Assembly (NCBI RefSeq): GCF_041435195.1
Contig: NZ_CP108106.1
Coordinates: 7,825,001 to 7,889,000, forward strand
DNA length: 64,000 nucleotides
Reading direction: 5' to 3'
Source: Streptomyces sp. NBC_00224
GTDB taxonomy: Bacteria > Actinomycetota > Actinomycetes > Streptomycetales > Streptomycetaceae
In this document: in pieces, positions 51,265 to 59,503 of the stretch
How positions within the stretch are numbered: position 1 is the stretch's first letter
Layout: each line of letters starts with the position of its first letter
The notes under the pieces: model-generated
What the model was told of the DNA's origin: nothing
The model's input: the letters and a program-made list of their open reading frames with translations, nothing else
Database searches by the model: none
Position numbers and translations under genes: made by a program

Positions 51265-52569
51265 ATGACGAGCATCGAGAGTGACAGACCGGGACCGGAC
51301 GGCGGTGGTCTGCCGGATCCGGGGGTGCTGGGCACGGTGGGGGAGTTCGTGAGGGCGCTGCGGGCGCTCAAGGCGGTGGAGAGCCTGTCCCTGCGCGAGT
51401 TGCAGCGGCGCACCGGGCTGCCGCGGACGACCATCGCCCATGCGCTGAACGACGAGCGCCCGTCGCTGCCGCCGTGGGACCGGGTGCAGGCGCTGCTGCG
51501 GGCGTTCGGCGTACGGGGAGACGCGCTGGCGAGGTGGAAGGACGCGTGGACGCGCATCCGGCTCGATTCGGCCAGAAACGCGGGCGGGGGCGGGGAACCG
51601 GAACCGGAGGCTGGAGAGCGGCCCGCCGAGCCCCCGGAAGGAGAGGTTCGGCAAGCAGGGGCGGCCGCGACCGAGGCGGCCGCCGTACCCCGCGCGCGGT
51701 TGCGTCCCGGGCGCCGTGCGCTGATGCACGGCAGCCTGCTGGGAGTCGGCGCCCTGCTCGGGGCCGTGGCCGTGTTCGGGCTTGTCGGCTCGGCGGGGGG
51801 TTCGCCCGGAGGTTCGCCGGGCGGGGGCAACCCCGTGGAGGCCGAGACCTGTCCGCCCGCGGCCGCGTCGCAGAGCGCCGCCCCCGGCCTGCCCACCTCG
51901 GCCGACCCCCGTCTGCCCGCCGCCGGTGGTTCCGCGGCGCGGCGGGTGCAGGCGCGCCCCGCCTGGGTGGGCCGTCCCGCGTCCGATGCGCAGATCCTCT
52001 CCGACACGGACGTCGACCTTCCGGTGACGTCCCCGGTGACCGGCGGGGACGCGCTGATCGTCAGCGTCATGCTGACCAGCACCTGCCCCGGCCCCGTCAC
52101 GGTGACCGACACCCAGGGGGACCGGTTCCGCGTCGCGGGCGAGGTCACCGACACCCGCAGGCACCGCACCCTGCTCCTGGCGGGCTTCCACGTGCACGCG
52201 CTCACCACCGCCGACTCGATCCGGGTGGTGCACCCGGGCGCCAGCAAGTACCACATCGCGGTCGACGAGTTCCGGGGCGTCAGCGCGGTCGTGGCGCGGG
52301 CGGAAGCCCACGGCGAGGCCGGTGGCACCGCCTTCACCACCAGCCACAGCAAGGTGGAGTGCGCGGCCGGTGACCTGGTGGTGGCCGCCGTGGGCACCAA
52401 CAGCGGTACCGCGCCCGTCTACTCGGCCGAGTGGAGCGCGCTGCCCGTGCTGAGGCTCTCGTCCTACCGTCTGTCCGGCGCCTACCGCGTCGCCCCGGCG
52501 AACCCGTCGTGCGCGGCGACCGGTACCACGACGGCCCAGTGGGGCGCGGTGGTGGCGGCCTTCCGCTGA
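51265..52569 (+). CDS. HTH-transmembrane-ectodomain protein
   Basis: 434 residues in three parts. The cytoplasmic helix-turn-helix covers about 26-85 (LSLRELQRRTGLPRTTIAHALNDERPSLP) and is XRE-like. A linker is followed by one transmembrane helix (about 152-177). The external part of about 250 residues starts with a Ser/Ala/Gly-rich spacer and continues as a beta-rich domain (VTVTDTQGDRFRVAGEVTDTRRHRTLLLAGFHVHALTT). The ectodomain has no recognised catalytic motif. The design suggests a one-component membrane sensor, but direct signal relay is unproven. Confidence 0.8.
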   Translation: MTSIESDRPGPDGGGLPDPGVLGTVGEFVRALRALKAVESLSLRELQRRTGLPRTTIAHALNDERPSLPPWDRVQALLRAFGVRGDALARWKDAWTRIRLDSARNAGGGGEPEPEAGERPAEPPEGEVRQAGAAATEAAAVPRARLRPGRRALMHGSLLGVGALLGAVAVFGLVGSAGGSPGGSPGGGNPVEAETCPPAAASQSAAPGLPTSADPRLPAAGGSAARRVQARPAWVGRPASDAQILSDTDVDLPVTSPVTGGDALIVSVMLTSTCPGPVTVTDTQGDRFRVAGEVTDTRRHRTLLLAGFHVHALTTADSIRVVHPGASKYHIAVDEFRGVSAVVARAEAHGEAGGTAFTTSHSKVECAAGDLVVAAVGTNSGTAPVYSAEWSALPVLRLSSYRLSGAYRVAPANPSCAATGTTTAQWGAVVAAFR

Positions 52570-52689
52570 CGCGGGGGAGACCGGCGCCCGCCCTGGCGGA
52601 TTCGCGCCCTTCCCCGCCGCCCGCGCGCCACGTTACGTATGACTTCGCGCACGACGGCGGCGCGCACGAGGCGGGGAAGGGCGACAGCC

Positions 52690-53604
52690 ATGACCGAGGC
52701 ACAGCCGAAGGGCCAAGTCCCCCCAGGGGGCGATGTGTTGCGTACGGCCCACTCCGGCACCCAGGGGATGACACGCTTCGACGACGCCTACGACCAACCG
52801 GACCCGCGCGCCTACTTCCGCGCGCTGCGCCCCTGGGGATACCGGACACCCCACCACGCCCAGCGCGTGTTCCGGCGCCTGCTCGCCGCACGTACGGCCG
52901 CCGGGCGCGAGCAGGGCCCGGCGACCGTGCTCGACCTCTGCTGCTCGTACGGCATCAACGCCGCCCTCCTCCACCACGATCTGACCCTGGAGGACTTGTA
53001 CGAGCACTACGCCTCGGCGAACGCCGCCGCACTCACCACCGCCGAGCTGAAGGAGCGCGACCGCTCCTTCTACGCGGCCCGCCGCCGCCCCGACGCGGTG
53101 CGCGTCATCGGGCTCGACATGGCCGGGCGCGCCGTCTCCTACGCGCGGGCGGTCGGGTTGCTCGACGAGGGCTTCGCCGAGAACCTGGAGGCGGCGCCGC
53201 CGAGCCGGGCGCTGCTCCGGGCCGTACGGCACACGCGTCTGATCACCGTCACCGGCGGAGCCAGCTTCCTCTCCGCCCGTACCTTCACACCGCTCCTCGC
53301 GAGCATCGAGGGCCCCGTGTGGGTGGCGGCGTTCGTGCTGCGCACCGGCTCCTACCGGGCCATCGCGCACAGCCTGACCGCCCACGGCCTGGTCACCGAG
53401 AAGCTGGCCGCTCCCACCTTCCCGCAACGCCGCTTCACCGGCGAACAGGAGCGGCGCTACGCCGTGGACGCGGTGACCTTGGCCGGTGAGGACCCCCGGG
53501 GCAAGGAGAGTGACGGCTGCTTCCACACCGCGCTGTATCTGTCGCGTCCCGCCGGCGAGGTGGCGGATGTGCCGCTTTCGGCGGTGTTGGACGGTGGTTT
53601 GTAA
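52690..53604 (+). CDS. SAM-dependent methyltransferase-like protein
   Basis: 304 residues; ATG behind AAGGGCG, with the frame open further upstream. The Rossmann-type motif I is VLDLCCSYGINAALL (about 77-91), and the downstream VIGLDMAGRAVSYA fits motif II of class I methyltransferases. Several later motifs are weak. Substrate not predictable; no partner enzymes adjoin it. Confidence 0.7.
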   Translation: MTEAQPKGQVPPGGDVLRTAHSGTQGMTRFDDAYDQPDPRAYFRALRPWGYRTPHHAQRVFRRLLAARTAAGREQGPATVLDLCCSYGINAALLHHDLTLEDLYEHYASANAAALTTAELKERDRSFYAARRRPDAVRVIGLDMAGRAVSYARAVGLLDEGFAENLEAAPPSRALLRAVRHTRLITVTGGASFLSARTFTPLLASIEGPVWVAAFVLRTGSYRAIAHSLTAHGLVTEKLAAPTFPQRRFTGEQERRYAVDAVTLAGEDPRGKESDGCFHTALYLSRPAGEVADVPLSAVLDGGL

Positions 53605-53704
53605 CCGTCGTGCCACACCCGCCCGTACGTGTGAACCATTGCGGCCGCCGCGGTGTGTTGTACGGCGAGTGCCGGGGTGTACCGGCCATATCCTCGGGGG
53701 AATC

Positions 53705-54367
53705 ATGGACTACTCACACATGCGTCGGGCGATGACGGTGGCGGCGACGGCCGTGGTGGCCGGTGTGCTGGTGGTCGGCTGTGAGCCGGGCGGCGGCAAG
53801 GGGCCCGACACGGGGGCCGCGTCCCCCGTCATCCCGAGCGCGAAGGCCACACCGCACACCACCGCACCCACCGCGAAGACCCCCACGGTCCCGGCAGGCA
53901 CCGCCAAGCCCAAGCACGCGGCCCCCAAGTGCGGGATCAGCGACCTGAAGGTCACCCCGGCCCACCAGGCGGCCAACCGCCCGCAGGGTACGGGCACGGG
54001 CGCGGCGGTCGTCGGGTTCGCCAACACCTCCGCGCACCCCTGCACGGTGAAGGGGTTCGTCACGGTGGGCGGCGCGGGCAACGGCTCACCGGACCACAAC
54101 GTCCCCCTGGCCGCCACCCACACCGGCACCGCCTCCACGGTCACGCTCGCCCCGGGCGCCCACGCCTGGACGAAGCTCACCTTCGTCCAGGTCCAGGGCG
54201 AGGCCGACGGGATCTGCGCGTCCGGTGCCGAGCCGTCCTCGTACCCGACGCTCGTCCTCGGGGTGCCGGGTGCCGGGCGTCATCAGACCGCGCTGGACGA
54301 CGGTGTGTTCGCCGAGTGCGACAACACCGTGAAGGTCACCGCGCTCTCGGCCACGAAGCCCTCCTGA
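53705..54367 (+). CDS. DUF4232-domain lipoprotein
   Basis: 220 residues behind GGGGGAA. The signal ends in the lipobox LVVGC (Cys26). A Thr/Pro/Ala linker precedes the DUF4232 beta-sandwich (about 75-215), with its typical CGISDLKVTP start, HPCTVKGFVTV core and four cysteines. This family is abundant and unexplained in Streptomyces. The protein should be held at the outer face of the membrane. Confidence 0.88.
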   Translation: MDYSHMRRAMTVAATAVVAGVLVVGCEPGGGKGPDTGAASPVIPSAKATPHTTAPTAKTPTVPAGTAKPKHAAPKCGISDLKVTPAHQAANRPQGTGTGAAVVGFANTSAHPCTVKGFVTVGGAGNGSPDHNVPLAATHTGTASTVTLAPGAHAWTKLTFVQVQGEADGICASGAEPSSYPTLVLGVPGAGRHQTALDDGVFAECDNTVKVTALSATKPS

Positions 54368-54385
54368 GCGCCCCCGCCTTCCGGC

Positions 54386-55504
54386 TCAGCCGTCCTGCGG
54401 GCAGAGCACACTGACCCGCTGGACCAGGTTGTTGGCGAAGCCGCCGCGGTTCCAGGGCTGGGTGAGCGGCTGGGTGGCGCCTGTGGCGTCGGTGGCGCGG
54501 GCGCTCAGGACGTGGCTGCCGGGGGTGGCCGTCCAGGGCGCCCGCCAGCGGCGCCAGGCCCAGTCGTGGCCGTCCGCCGGGGCGAGTTCGGCCTCGTACC
54601 AGCTGTGCCCGTCGTCCGTGCTCACCTCGACGCGGGTGACGGGCGCCCGCCCCGACCAGGCTCGGCCCTCCAGCAGGATCCGGCCCGGGCGTACGACCCG
54701 TGTGCGGGACATGAAGTCCGGGAAGCCGGGCGGGACCATCAGCGCGCGCGGGGCGATCCGGGTGACCGGATCGCCGGGATCGCCGGCGGACTGCCGGTAG
54801 CGGTAGGCCACTTGCTGCTGGAAGCCGGTGAAGGGGGTCGCGGTGAGCGTGATGGCGCGCAGCCACTTCACATGCGCCATGCCGTACCACCCCGGGACCA
54901 CGAGCCGCAGCGGGTGGCCGTGCTGGGGTGGCAGCGGGGCGCCGTTCATCTCGTACGCCACCAGCACCTCGGGATCCCGGCCGACCGCGTCCGCCAGCGG
55001 CAGACTGCGCTGGTAGTCCTGCTCCACCCCGCGCTCGACGCCGTGGTCCGCGCCGGTGAAGACCGCCTCGACGGCGTCCGGCTCCACCCCCGACCCGGCG
55101 AGCAGTGTGCGCAGCGGCACTCCGGTCCACTCGGCGGTCCCCACCCCCTCGACCAGCCACGGCTGGCTGACGGGACGCGGGGCGAGCCGAGCCCGGCCGT
55201 TGCCCGCGCACTCCATCGTCACCCGGTGGGTGACCGCCGGGAAGGCGCGCAGCGCCGCCAGGTCCAGGGTGAGCGCGGTGCGCACCCGGCCGCCTACGGT
55301 GAGCTCCCAGTCGTCCGCGTCGGCGTACGGGATGTCGTAGTGGACCAGTACGTAGTGCAGTCCGGGCGGGGTGACGTCGTAGCGCAGGGCCTCCAGGGGC
55401 AGCCCGTGGTTGCGGGCCGCCAGGGCGAGCTCCTCGGGGCTGATGCCCTCCGCCGGGCCGGCGAGACGCCCCGGCGTACTGATGTCACCGATACGGCCGT
55501 CCAT
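54386..55504 (-). CDS. Sulfite-oxidase family molybdenum enzyme
   Basis: 372 residues. The molybdenum ligand is Cys99 in TMECAGNGR. The Moco domain is followed by the C-terminal Mo-co dimerisation domain (about 250-365; VRPGRILLEGRAWSGRAPVTRVEVSTDDG). No heme domain and no signal peptide are seen, so it is a cytoplasmic sulfite dehydrogenase-like enzyme with unknown acceptor. It is convergent with the DUF4232 lipoprotein gene and divergent from the BBE oxidase gene. Confidence 0.9.
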   Translation of the reverse strand: MDGRIGDISTPGRLAGPAEGISPEELALAARNHGLPLEALRYDVTPPGLHYVLVHYDIPYADADDWELTVGGRVRTALTLDLAALRAFPAVTHRVTMECAGNGRARLAPRPVSQPWLVEGVGTAEWTGVPLRTLLAGSGVEPDAVEAVFTGADHGVERGVEQDYQRSLPLADAVGRDPEVLVAYEMNGAPLPPQHGHPLRLVVPGWYGMAHVKWLRAITLTATPFTGFQQQVAYRYRQSAGDPGDPVTRIAPRALMVPPGFPDFMSRTRVVRPGRILLEGRAWSGRAPVTRVEVSTDDGHSWYEAELAPADGHDWAWRRWRAPWTATPGSHVLSARATDATGATQPLTQPWNRGGFANNLVQRVSVLCPQDG

Positions 55505-55738
55505 GCCCCCATCGTGCGCCCGCGGCCGGGCCCGGTCATCTCCGGGGCCGGGATCGGCCGGGGATTGCGAGTCTCCGCTCGCGGCGAGACGCTTGAGGTG
55601 TCAGCCCTGTGGCGCCCGTTCACGGCCGAGACCGGTGGGGACGCCGGGGCACCGGCGTGCACGAACCCACCGGCGGCCCAGCAGGGGAAGGGCCGGGCGG
55701 GTCCACGGACCGGACCGTGCCGCTGCTAGGAGATCGCC

Positions 55739-57121
55739 ATGGACGGTACGACGCTGGAGGCGATGCGGACCGTACTGCGCGGTCCGGTCATCGGCCCGCA
55801 GGACCCGGAGTACACCGAAGCCCGCACGATCTACAACGCGATGATCGACCGGCGGCCCGCCGCGGTCGTCCGGTGCGCGGACGCGGGCGACGTCATCGAC
55901 GCGGTCGACTTCGTCCGCGACCACGGCCTCGAACTCGCCGTCCGCGGCGGCGGGCACAGCGGCCCCGGCCTGTGCCTGGTGGACGACGGCGTCACCCTCG
56001 ACCTGTCGCCCATGCGCTGGGTACGCGTCGACCCCTCGGCGGAGATCGCCCAGGTCGGCGGTGGCTCCCGGATAGGCGACCTGGACCACGCCGCCCACGC
56101 GTTCGGCCTGGCCACCCCGGCCGGCATCATGTCGACGACCGGCGTCGGCGGGCTGACCCTCGGCGGCGGCCACGGCCATCTGACCCGCAAGTACGGCCTG
56201 ACCATCGACAACCTGCTGGCCGCCGACGTGGTGCTCGCGGACGGCAGCTTCGTCACCACCAACGAGCGCAACCACCCGGACCTGTTCTGGGCGCTGCGCG
56301 GCGGCGGCGGGAACTTCGGCGTCGTCACCGCCTTCACCTTCTCGTTGCACCCGGTGCACACCGTGGTGCTCGGCGTAACCGTCTGGACGCTGGACCGCAT
56401 CGGTGACGTGCTGCGGTGGTACCGCGAGTTCCTGCCGCAGGCGCCCGAGGACCTGAACGGGTTCTTCGCGGTGCTCGTCGTCCCGCCGGGGCCGCCGTTC
56501 CCGGAGGAGATCCACGGGCAGAAGATGTGCGGTGTGGTGTGGTGCTGGACCGGCGACCCGGACGAGGCCGAGAAGGTCTTCGAGCCGGTCGGCGAACCCG
56601 GCCCGCCCGCCTTCCACTTCACCGCGCCCATGCCGTACCCGATGGTGCAGAGCATGTTCGACGAGCTGATCCCCAAGGGCCTGCAGTGGTACTGGCGCGG
56701 CGCGTTCTTCGACCGCATCACCGACGGGGCCATCGACGTCCACGCCAAGTACGCCGAGGGCATCCCCACCGACCTCTCCACCATGCACCTGTACCCGGTC
56801 GACGGCGCCGCCCACCGGGTCAAGCCGGGCGACACGGCCTGGGGCTACCGGGACGCCGTCTGGTCCGGGGTCATCGGCGGCATCGACCCCGACCCGGCCA
56901 ACGCCGAGACCGTCAGACAGTGGTGCGTGGACTACTCGGAGGAGCTGAACCCGCACTCCATGGGCGGCAGTTACGTGAACTTCATCGGCGCCGGCGAGGG
57001 CCAGGAGCGGGTCAGGGCCACCTACCGCGACCAGTACGACCGACTGGCCGCGGTCAAGCGCGCCTACGACCCGCACAACCTCTTCCACGCCAACCAGAAC
57101 ATCGAACCCGCCCACGGCTAG
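55739..57121 (+). CDS. BBE-type FAD oxidase with 8-alpha-histidyl site
   Basis: 460 residues from ATG behind AGGAG. RGGGHSGPG places His73 as the covalent FAD link. The second, cysteinyl, site is absent: the matching stretch is TPAGIMSTTGVGG. The C-terminal BBE motif is YDPHNLFHANQNI. It oxidises a hydroxyl or similar group with O2; substrate unknown. The stop codon TAG is the first part of a dispersed 16-bp repeat. Confidence 0.9.
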   Translation: MDGTTLEAMRTVLRGPVIGPQDPEYTEARTIYNAMIDRRPAAVVRCADAGDVIDAVDFVRDHGLELAVRGGGHSGPGLCLVDDGVTLDLSPMRWVRVDPSAEIAQVGGGSRIGDLDHAAHAFGLATPAGIMSTTGVGGLTLGGGHGHLTRKYGLTIDNLLAADVVLADGSFVTTNERNHPDLFWALRGGGGNFGVVTAFTFSLHPVHTVVLGVTVWTLDRIGDVLRWYREFLPQAPEDLNGFFAVLVVPPGPPFPEEIHGQKMCGVVWCWTGDPDEAEKVFEPVGEPGPPAFHFTAPMPYPMVQSMFDELIPKGLQWYWRGAFFDRITDGAIDVHAKYAEGIPTDLSTMHLYPVDGAAHRVKPGDTAWGYRDAVWSGVIGGIDPDPANAETVRQWCVDYSEELNPHSMGGSYVNFIGAGEGQERVRATYRDQYDRLAAVKRAYDPHNLFHANQNIEPAHG

Positions 57122-57133
57122 GGCCTGTCCGGC
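57118..57133 (+). repeat. Solo copy of the dispersed 16-bp repeat
   Basis: CTAGGGCCTGTCCGGC, beginning in the last codon and stop of the BBE oxidase and filling most of the gap to the convergent VWA gene. Confidence 0.75.
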
Positions 57134-57140
57134 GGCCCCG

Positions 57141-58490
57141 TCACACCGGCAGCAGCTGTGCGACGAGGCCGCCGAGCTGGTGCGCGTTGCGGCACACGTG
57201 CATCTCGACCAGTTGGGCGTAGGCGAGCGCGGCGGAGTCCCCGGTCGACCACTGGGACGCCGGTTCGGGGTTGAGCCAGTAGACCCGGCGGGCGCGCTCC
57301 GCGATGCGGCGCAGGGCGGGCAGGTTCGGGTCGGCCATGTTGGTGCGCGCGTCCCCCAGGACGAAGACGGCGGTGCGCGGGCCGACCGCGTCGAGGTAGC
57401 GCTCGGCGAACTCCCCGAGCGAGGTGCCGTAGTCGCTGCTGCCGTGCCAGCCGGTCACCGCTGCCTCGCCGGCGATGCGGTCACCGAGGCCCGCCGGGTC
57501 CGCCGCCCCCTTGCGCAGCAGCCCGGTGACCTCGTCCACGCGGTTGACGAACGCGAACACCCGCACCTTGCTGAACTGGTCGTGGAGCGCCTGGACGAGC
57601 AGCATCGTGAAGTTCGCGAAACCCGCGACCGAGCCGGAGACGTCGCAGAGCAGCACCAGCTCGGGACGTACGGGACGGCGGCGGCGCAGCACCGGGCGCA
57701 TGGGGACGCCGCCGGTCGACAGTGAGCCGCGCAGGGTGCGGCGCAGATCGATCCGCCCGCGGGCCGCGCGGCGGCGCCGCGCCGCGAGCCGGGTGGCCAG
57801 TTTGCGCGCCAGCGGATGCACCGACCTGCGCAGCTCGTCGAGTTGGGCGCGGCCCGCCACGAGGAAGTCGACCCGGTCGGCGGTGGGCCGCAGGGCCCGG
57901 CGCGCGATCTCGTCGGCGCCGCGCCGCTCCGCGACCCGGCGGCGCGCCTCGGTGCCCACCCGCTCGCGGAACCCCTGGATACGGCGGCGGATCTCGTCGT
58001 CGGTCAGCCGGTCGGTAAAGGCGGCGCTCAAGGAGTCCTGGGCGAGCGTGGCCCGTACCCGCGCGAGCAGCGTCTGGGGCCGCAGCCGGTCGAGCGTCTG
58101 GTGCGCGGAGAAGCCGTCCGAGCCGGGTGAGGCGCCGTATCCGCCGAGGCTGTCCACCGCCTCGGCCGCCAACTGCCCGAGCGCCGCCTGGTCGTTGGCG
58201 GCGAGCGCGGCGGCGAGCCGCTCGCGCAGGTCCGCCGTGTCGCCGCCCGGCGTGGCCGGTGCGCCGACGCGGAGCGGGAAGTACAGGTCGAAGACGGGGT
58301 CGAAGACCGCCCGCTGGCCTTCGTGGTGGAGCAGCGCCGCGGCCAGCCCCTCCCGCATCCGCTCGCGGTCGCCGAAGCCGAGGACCTCCAGGGCGGCCGC
58401 GGCGTCGACGGTCTCGCCCGGGCCGATCCGCAGCCCGTGCGTCCGCAGCGTCCGGACCAGCTCGGTGAGCCGGTCGGGGAGCGCGGTCAC
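57141..58490 (-). CDS. VWA-domain (CoxE-like) protein
   Basis: 449 residues from a GTG that overlaps the MoxR stop by 4 bp. An Arg-rich N-terminal half leads to a C-terminal von Willebrand A domain with the metal-site motif DVSGS and later TNMAD. CoxE-type proteins work with MoxR ATPases, for example in inserting metal into CO dehydrogenase. No cox structural genes are here, so the client may be another metalloenzyme. Confidence 0.88.
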   Translation of the reverse strand: MTALPDRLTELVRTLRTHGLRIGPGETVDAAAALEVLGFGDRERMREGLAAALLHHEGQRAVFDPVFDLYFPLRVGAPATPGGDTADLRERLAAALAANDQAALGQLAAEAVDSLGGYGASPGSDGFSAHQTLDRLRPQTLLARVRATLAQDSLSAAFTDRLTDDEIRRRIQGFRERVGTEARRRVAERRGADEIARRALRPTADRVDFLVAGRAQLDELRRSVHPLARKLATRLAARRRRAARGRIDLRRTLRGSLSTGGVPMRPVLRRRRPVRPELVLLCDVSGSVAGFANFTMLLVQALHDQFSKVRVFAFVNRVDEVTGLLRKGAADPAGLGDRIAGEAAVTGWHGSSDYGTSLGEFAERYLDAVGPRTAVFVLGDARTNMADPNLPALRRIAERARRVYWLNPEPASQWSTGDSAALAYAQLVEMHVCRNAHQLGGLVAQLLPV

Positions 58491-59356
58491 ACGGCGTCCA
58501 GGTCGAGTTTGGCGGCGGCCTTCAGCATGTCGTCCTGGTGCTTGAGCAGCACGCCGAGGCTGTCGCGCACGACGTTCTCGTCGAGGGTGGCGGCGCCGAG
58601 CGCGAGCAGCGTACGGGCCCAGTCGACCGTCTCCGAGACCGACGGCGCCTTGCGCAGGTCCATCGCCCGCAGCGCCCCGACCACCCGCACCACGGACGCG
58701 GCGAGCGCCTCGTCGAGCCCGGGCACCTTCATCCGTACGATCCGGCGCTCCAACTCCTCCTCGGGGAAGCCGATGTGGAGGAAGAGGCAGCGGCGGCGCA
58801 GGGCCTCGGAGAGCTCGCGGCTCGCGTTGGAGGTGAGCACCACGAACGGGCGGCGCGTCGCCGTGATCGTGCCCAGCTCCGGCACGGTGACCTGGAAGTC
58901 GCTGAGGACCTCCAGGAGCAGCCCCTCGACCTCCACGTCCGCCTTGTCGATCTCGTCGATCAGAAGGACCTTGGGGTCGCTGCCGCGAATGGCCGTGAGC
59001 AGGGGGCGGGAGAGCAGGAACTCCTCGCCGAAGATGTCCGTGCGGGTCTCGTCCCACGACTCGTCGCGGCCCGCGGTGATGCGCAGCAGCTGCTTGGCGT
59101 GGTTCCACTCGTACAGCGCGCGGGACTCGTCGACGCCTTCGTAGCACTGGAGCCGGATGAGCTCGGCGCCCGCGACCTGGGCGACCGCCTTGGCCAGCTC
59201 CGTCTTGCCGACGCCCGCCGGGCCCTCGACGAGCAGCGGCTTGCCGAGCCGGTCGGCGAGGAAGACGGTGGTGGCGACGGCCTGGGACGCCAGATAGCCG
59301 GTCTCGGCGAGGCGCGCGGAGACATCGTCCACGGACGTGAAGTACCCGGTCGTCAT
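58487..59356 (-). CDS. MoxR-type AAA+ ATPase
   Basis: 289 residues from ATG behind AGGAGAA. Walker A GPAGVGKT is at 45-52 and Walker B is LLIDEID. Sensor residues lie in VLTSNASRELSEALRRRCLF, the MoxR hallmark. MoxR proteins are chaperone-like and act with VWA partners; the partner here is translated next from an overlapping start. The operon's upstream region has two TCGTACGT repeats. Confidence 0.92.
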   Translation of the reverse strand: MTTGYFTSVDDVSARLAETGYLASQAVATTVFLADRLGKPLLVEGPAGVGKTELAKAVAQVAGAELIRLQCYEGVDESRALYEWNHAKQLLRITAGRDESWDETRTDIFGEEFLLSRPLLTAIRGSDPKVLLIDEIDKADVEVEGLLLEVLSDFQVTVPELGTITATRRPFVVLTSNASRELSEALRRRCLFLHIGFPEEELERRIVRMKVPGLDEALAASVVRVVGALRAMDLRKAPSVSETVDWARTLLALGAATLDENVVRDSLGVLLKHQDDMLKAAAKLDLDAV

Positions 59357-59404
59357 GGGGCGTTCTCCTGGTCTCCCGCGCGGCGGAGCGGCTTCGCGGC
59401 GCGC

Positions 59405-59424
59405 TCGTACGTGATGTCGTACGT
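59405..59424. promoter_or_regulatory. Direct repeats upstream of MoxR operon
   Basis: Two TCGTACGT copies, 4 bp apart (12-bp period), each partly self-complementary. A possible binding site for an activator or repressor. Confidence 0.35.
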
Positions 59425-59503
59425 ACTTGATCAGCTCCCTGGGCCGGTCCACAACGGGGAGGCGCGGTTTGCGGCGAAGGTCACGGTCCCGCGAGAGCGG
59501 GCG

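Noticed and set aside
57141..59356. Part of a CO-dehydrogenase (cox) cluster
   Set aside because: No CoxM or CoxL-type genes are adjacent; the molybdenum hydroxylase at 8954-11775 is far away and Tat-exported, unlike CoxL.
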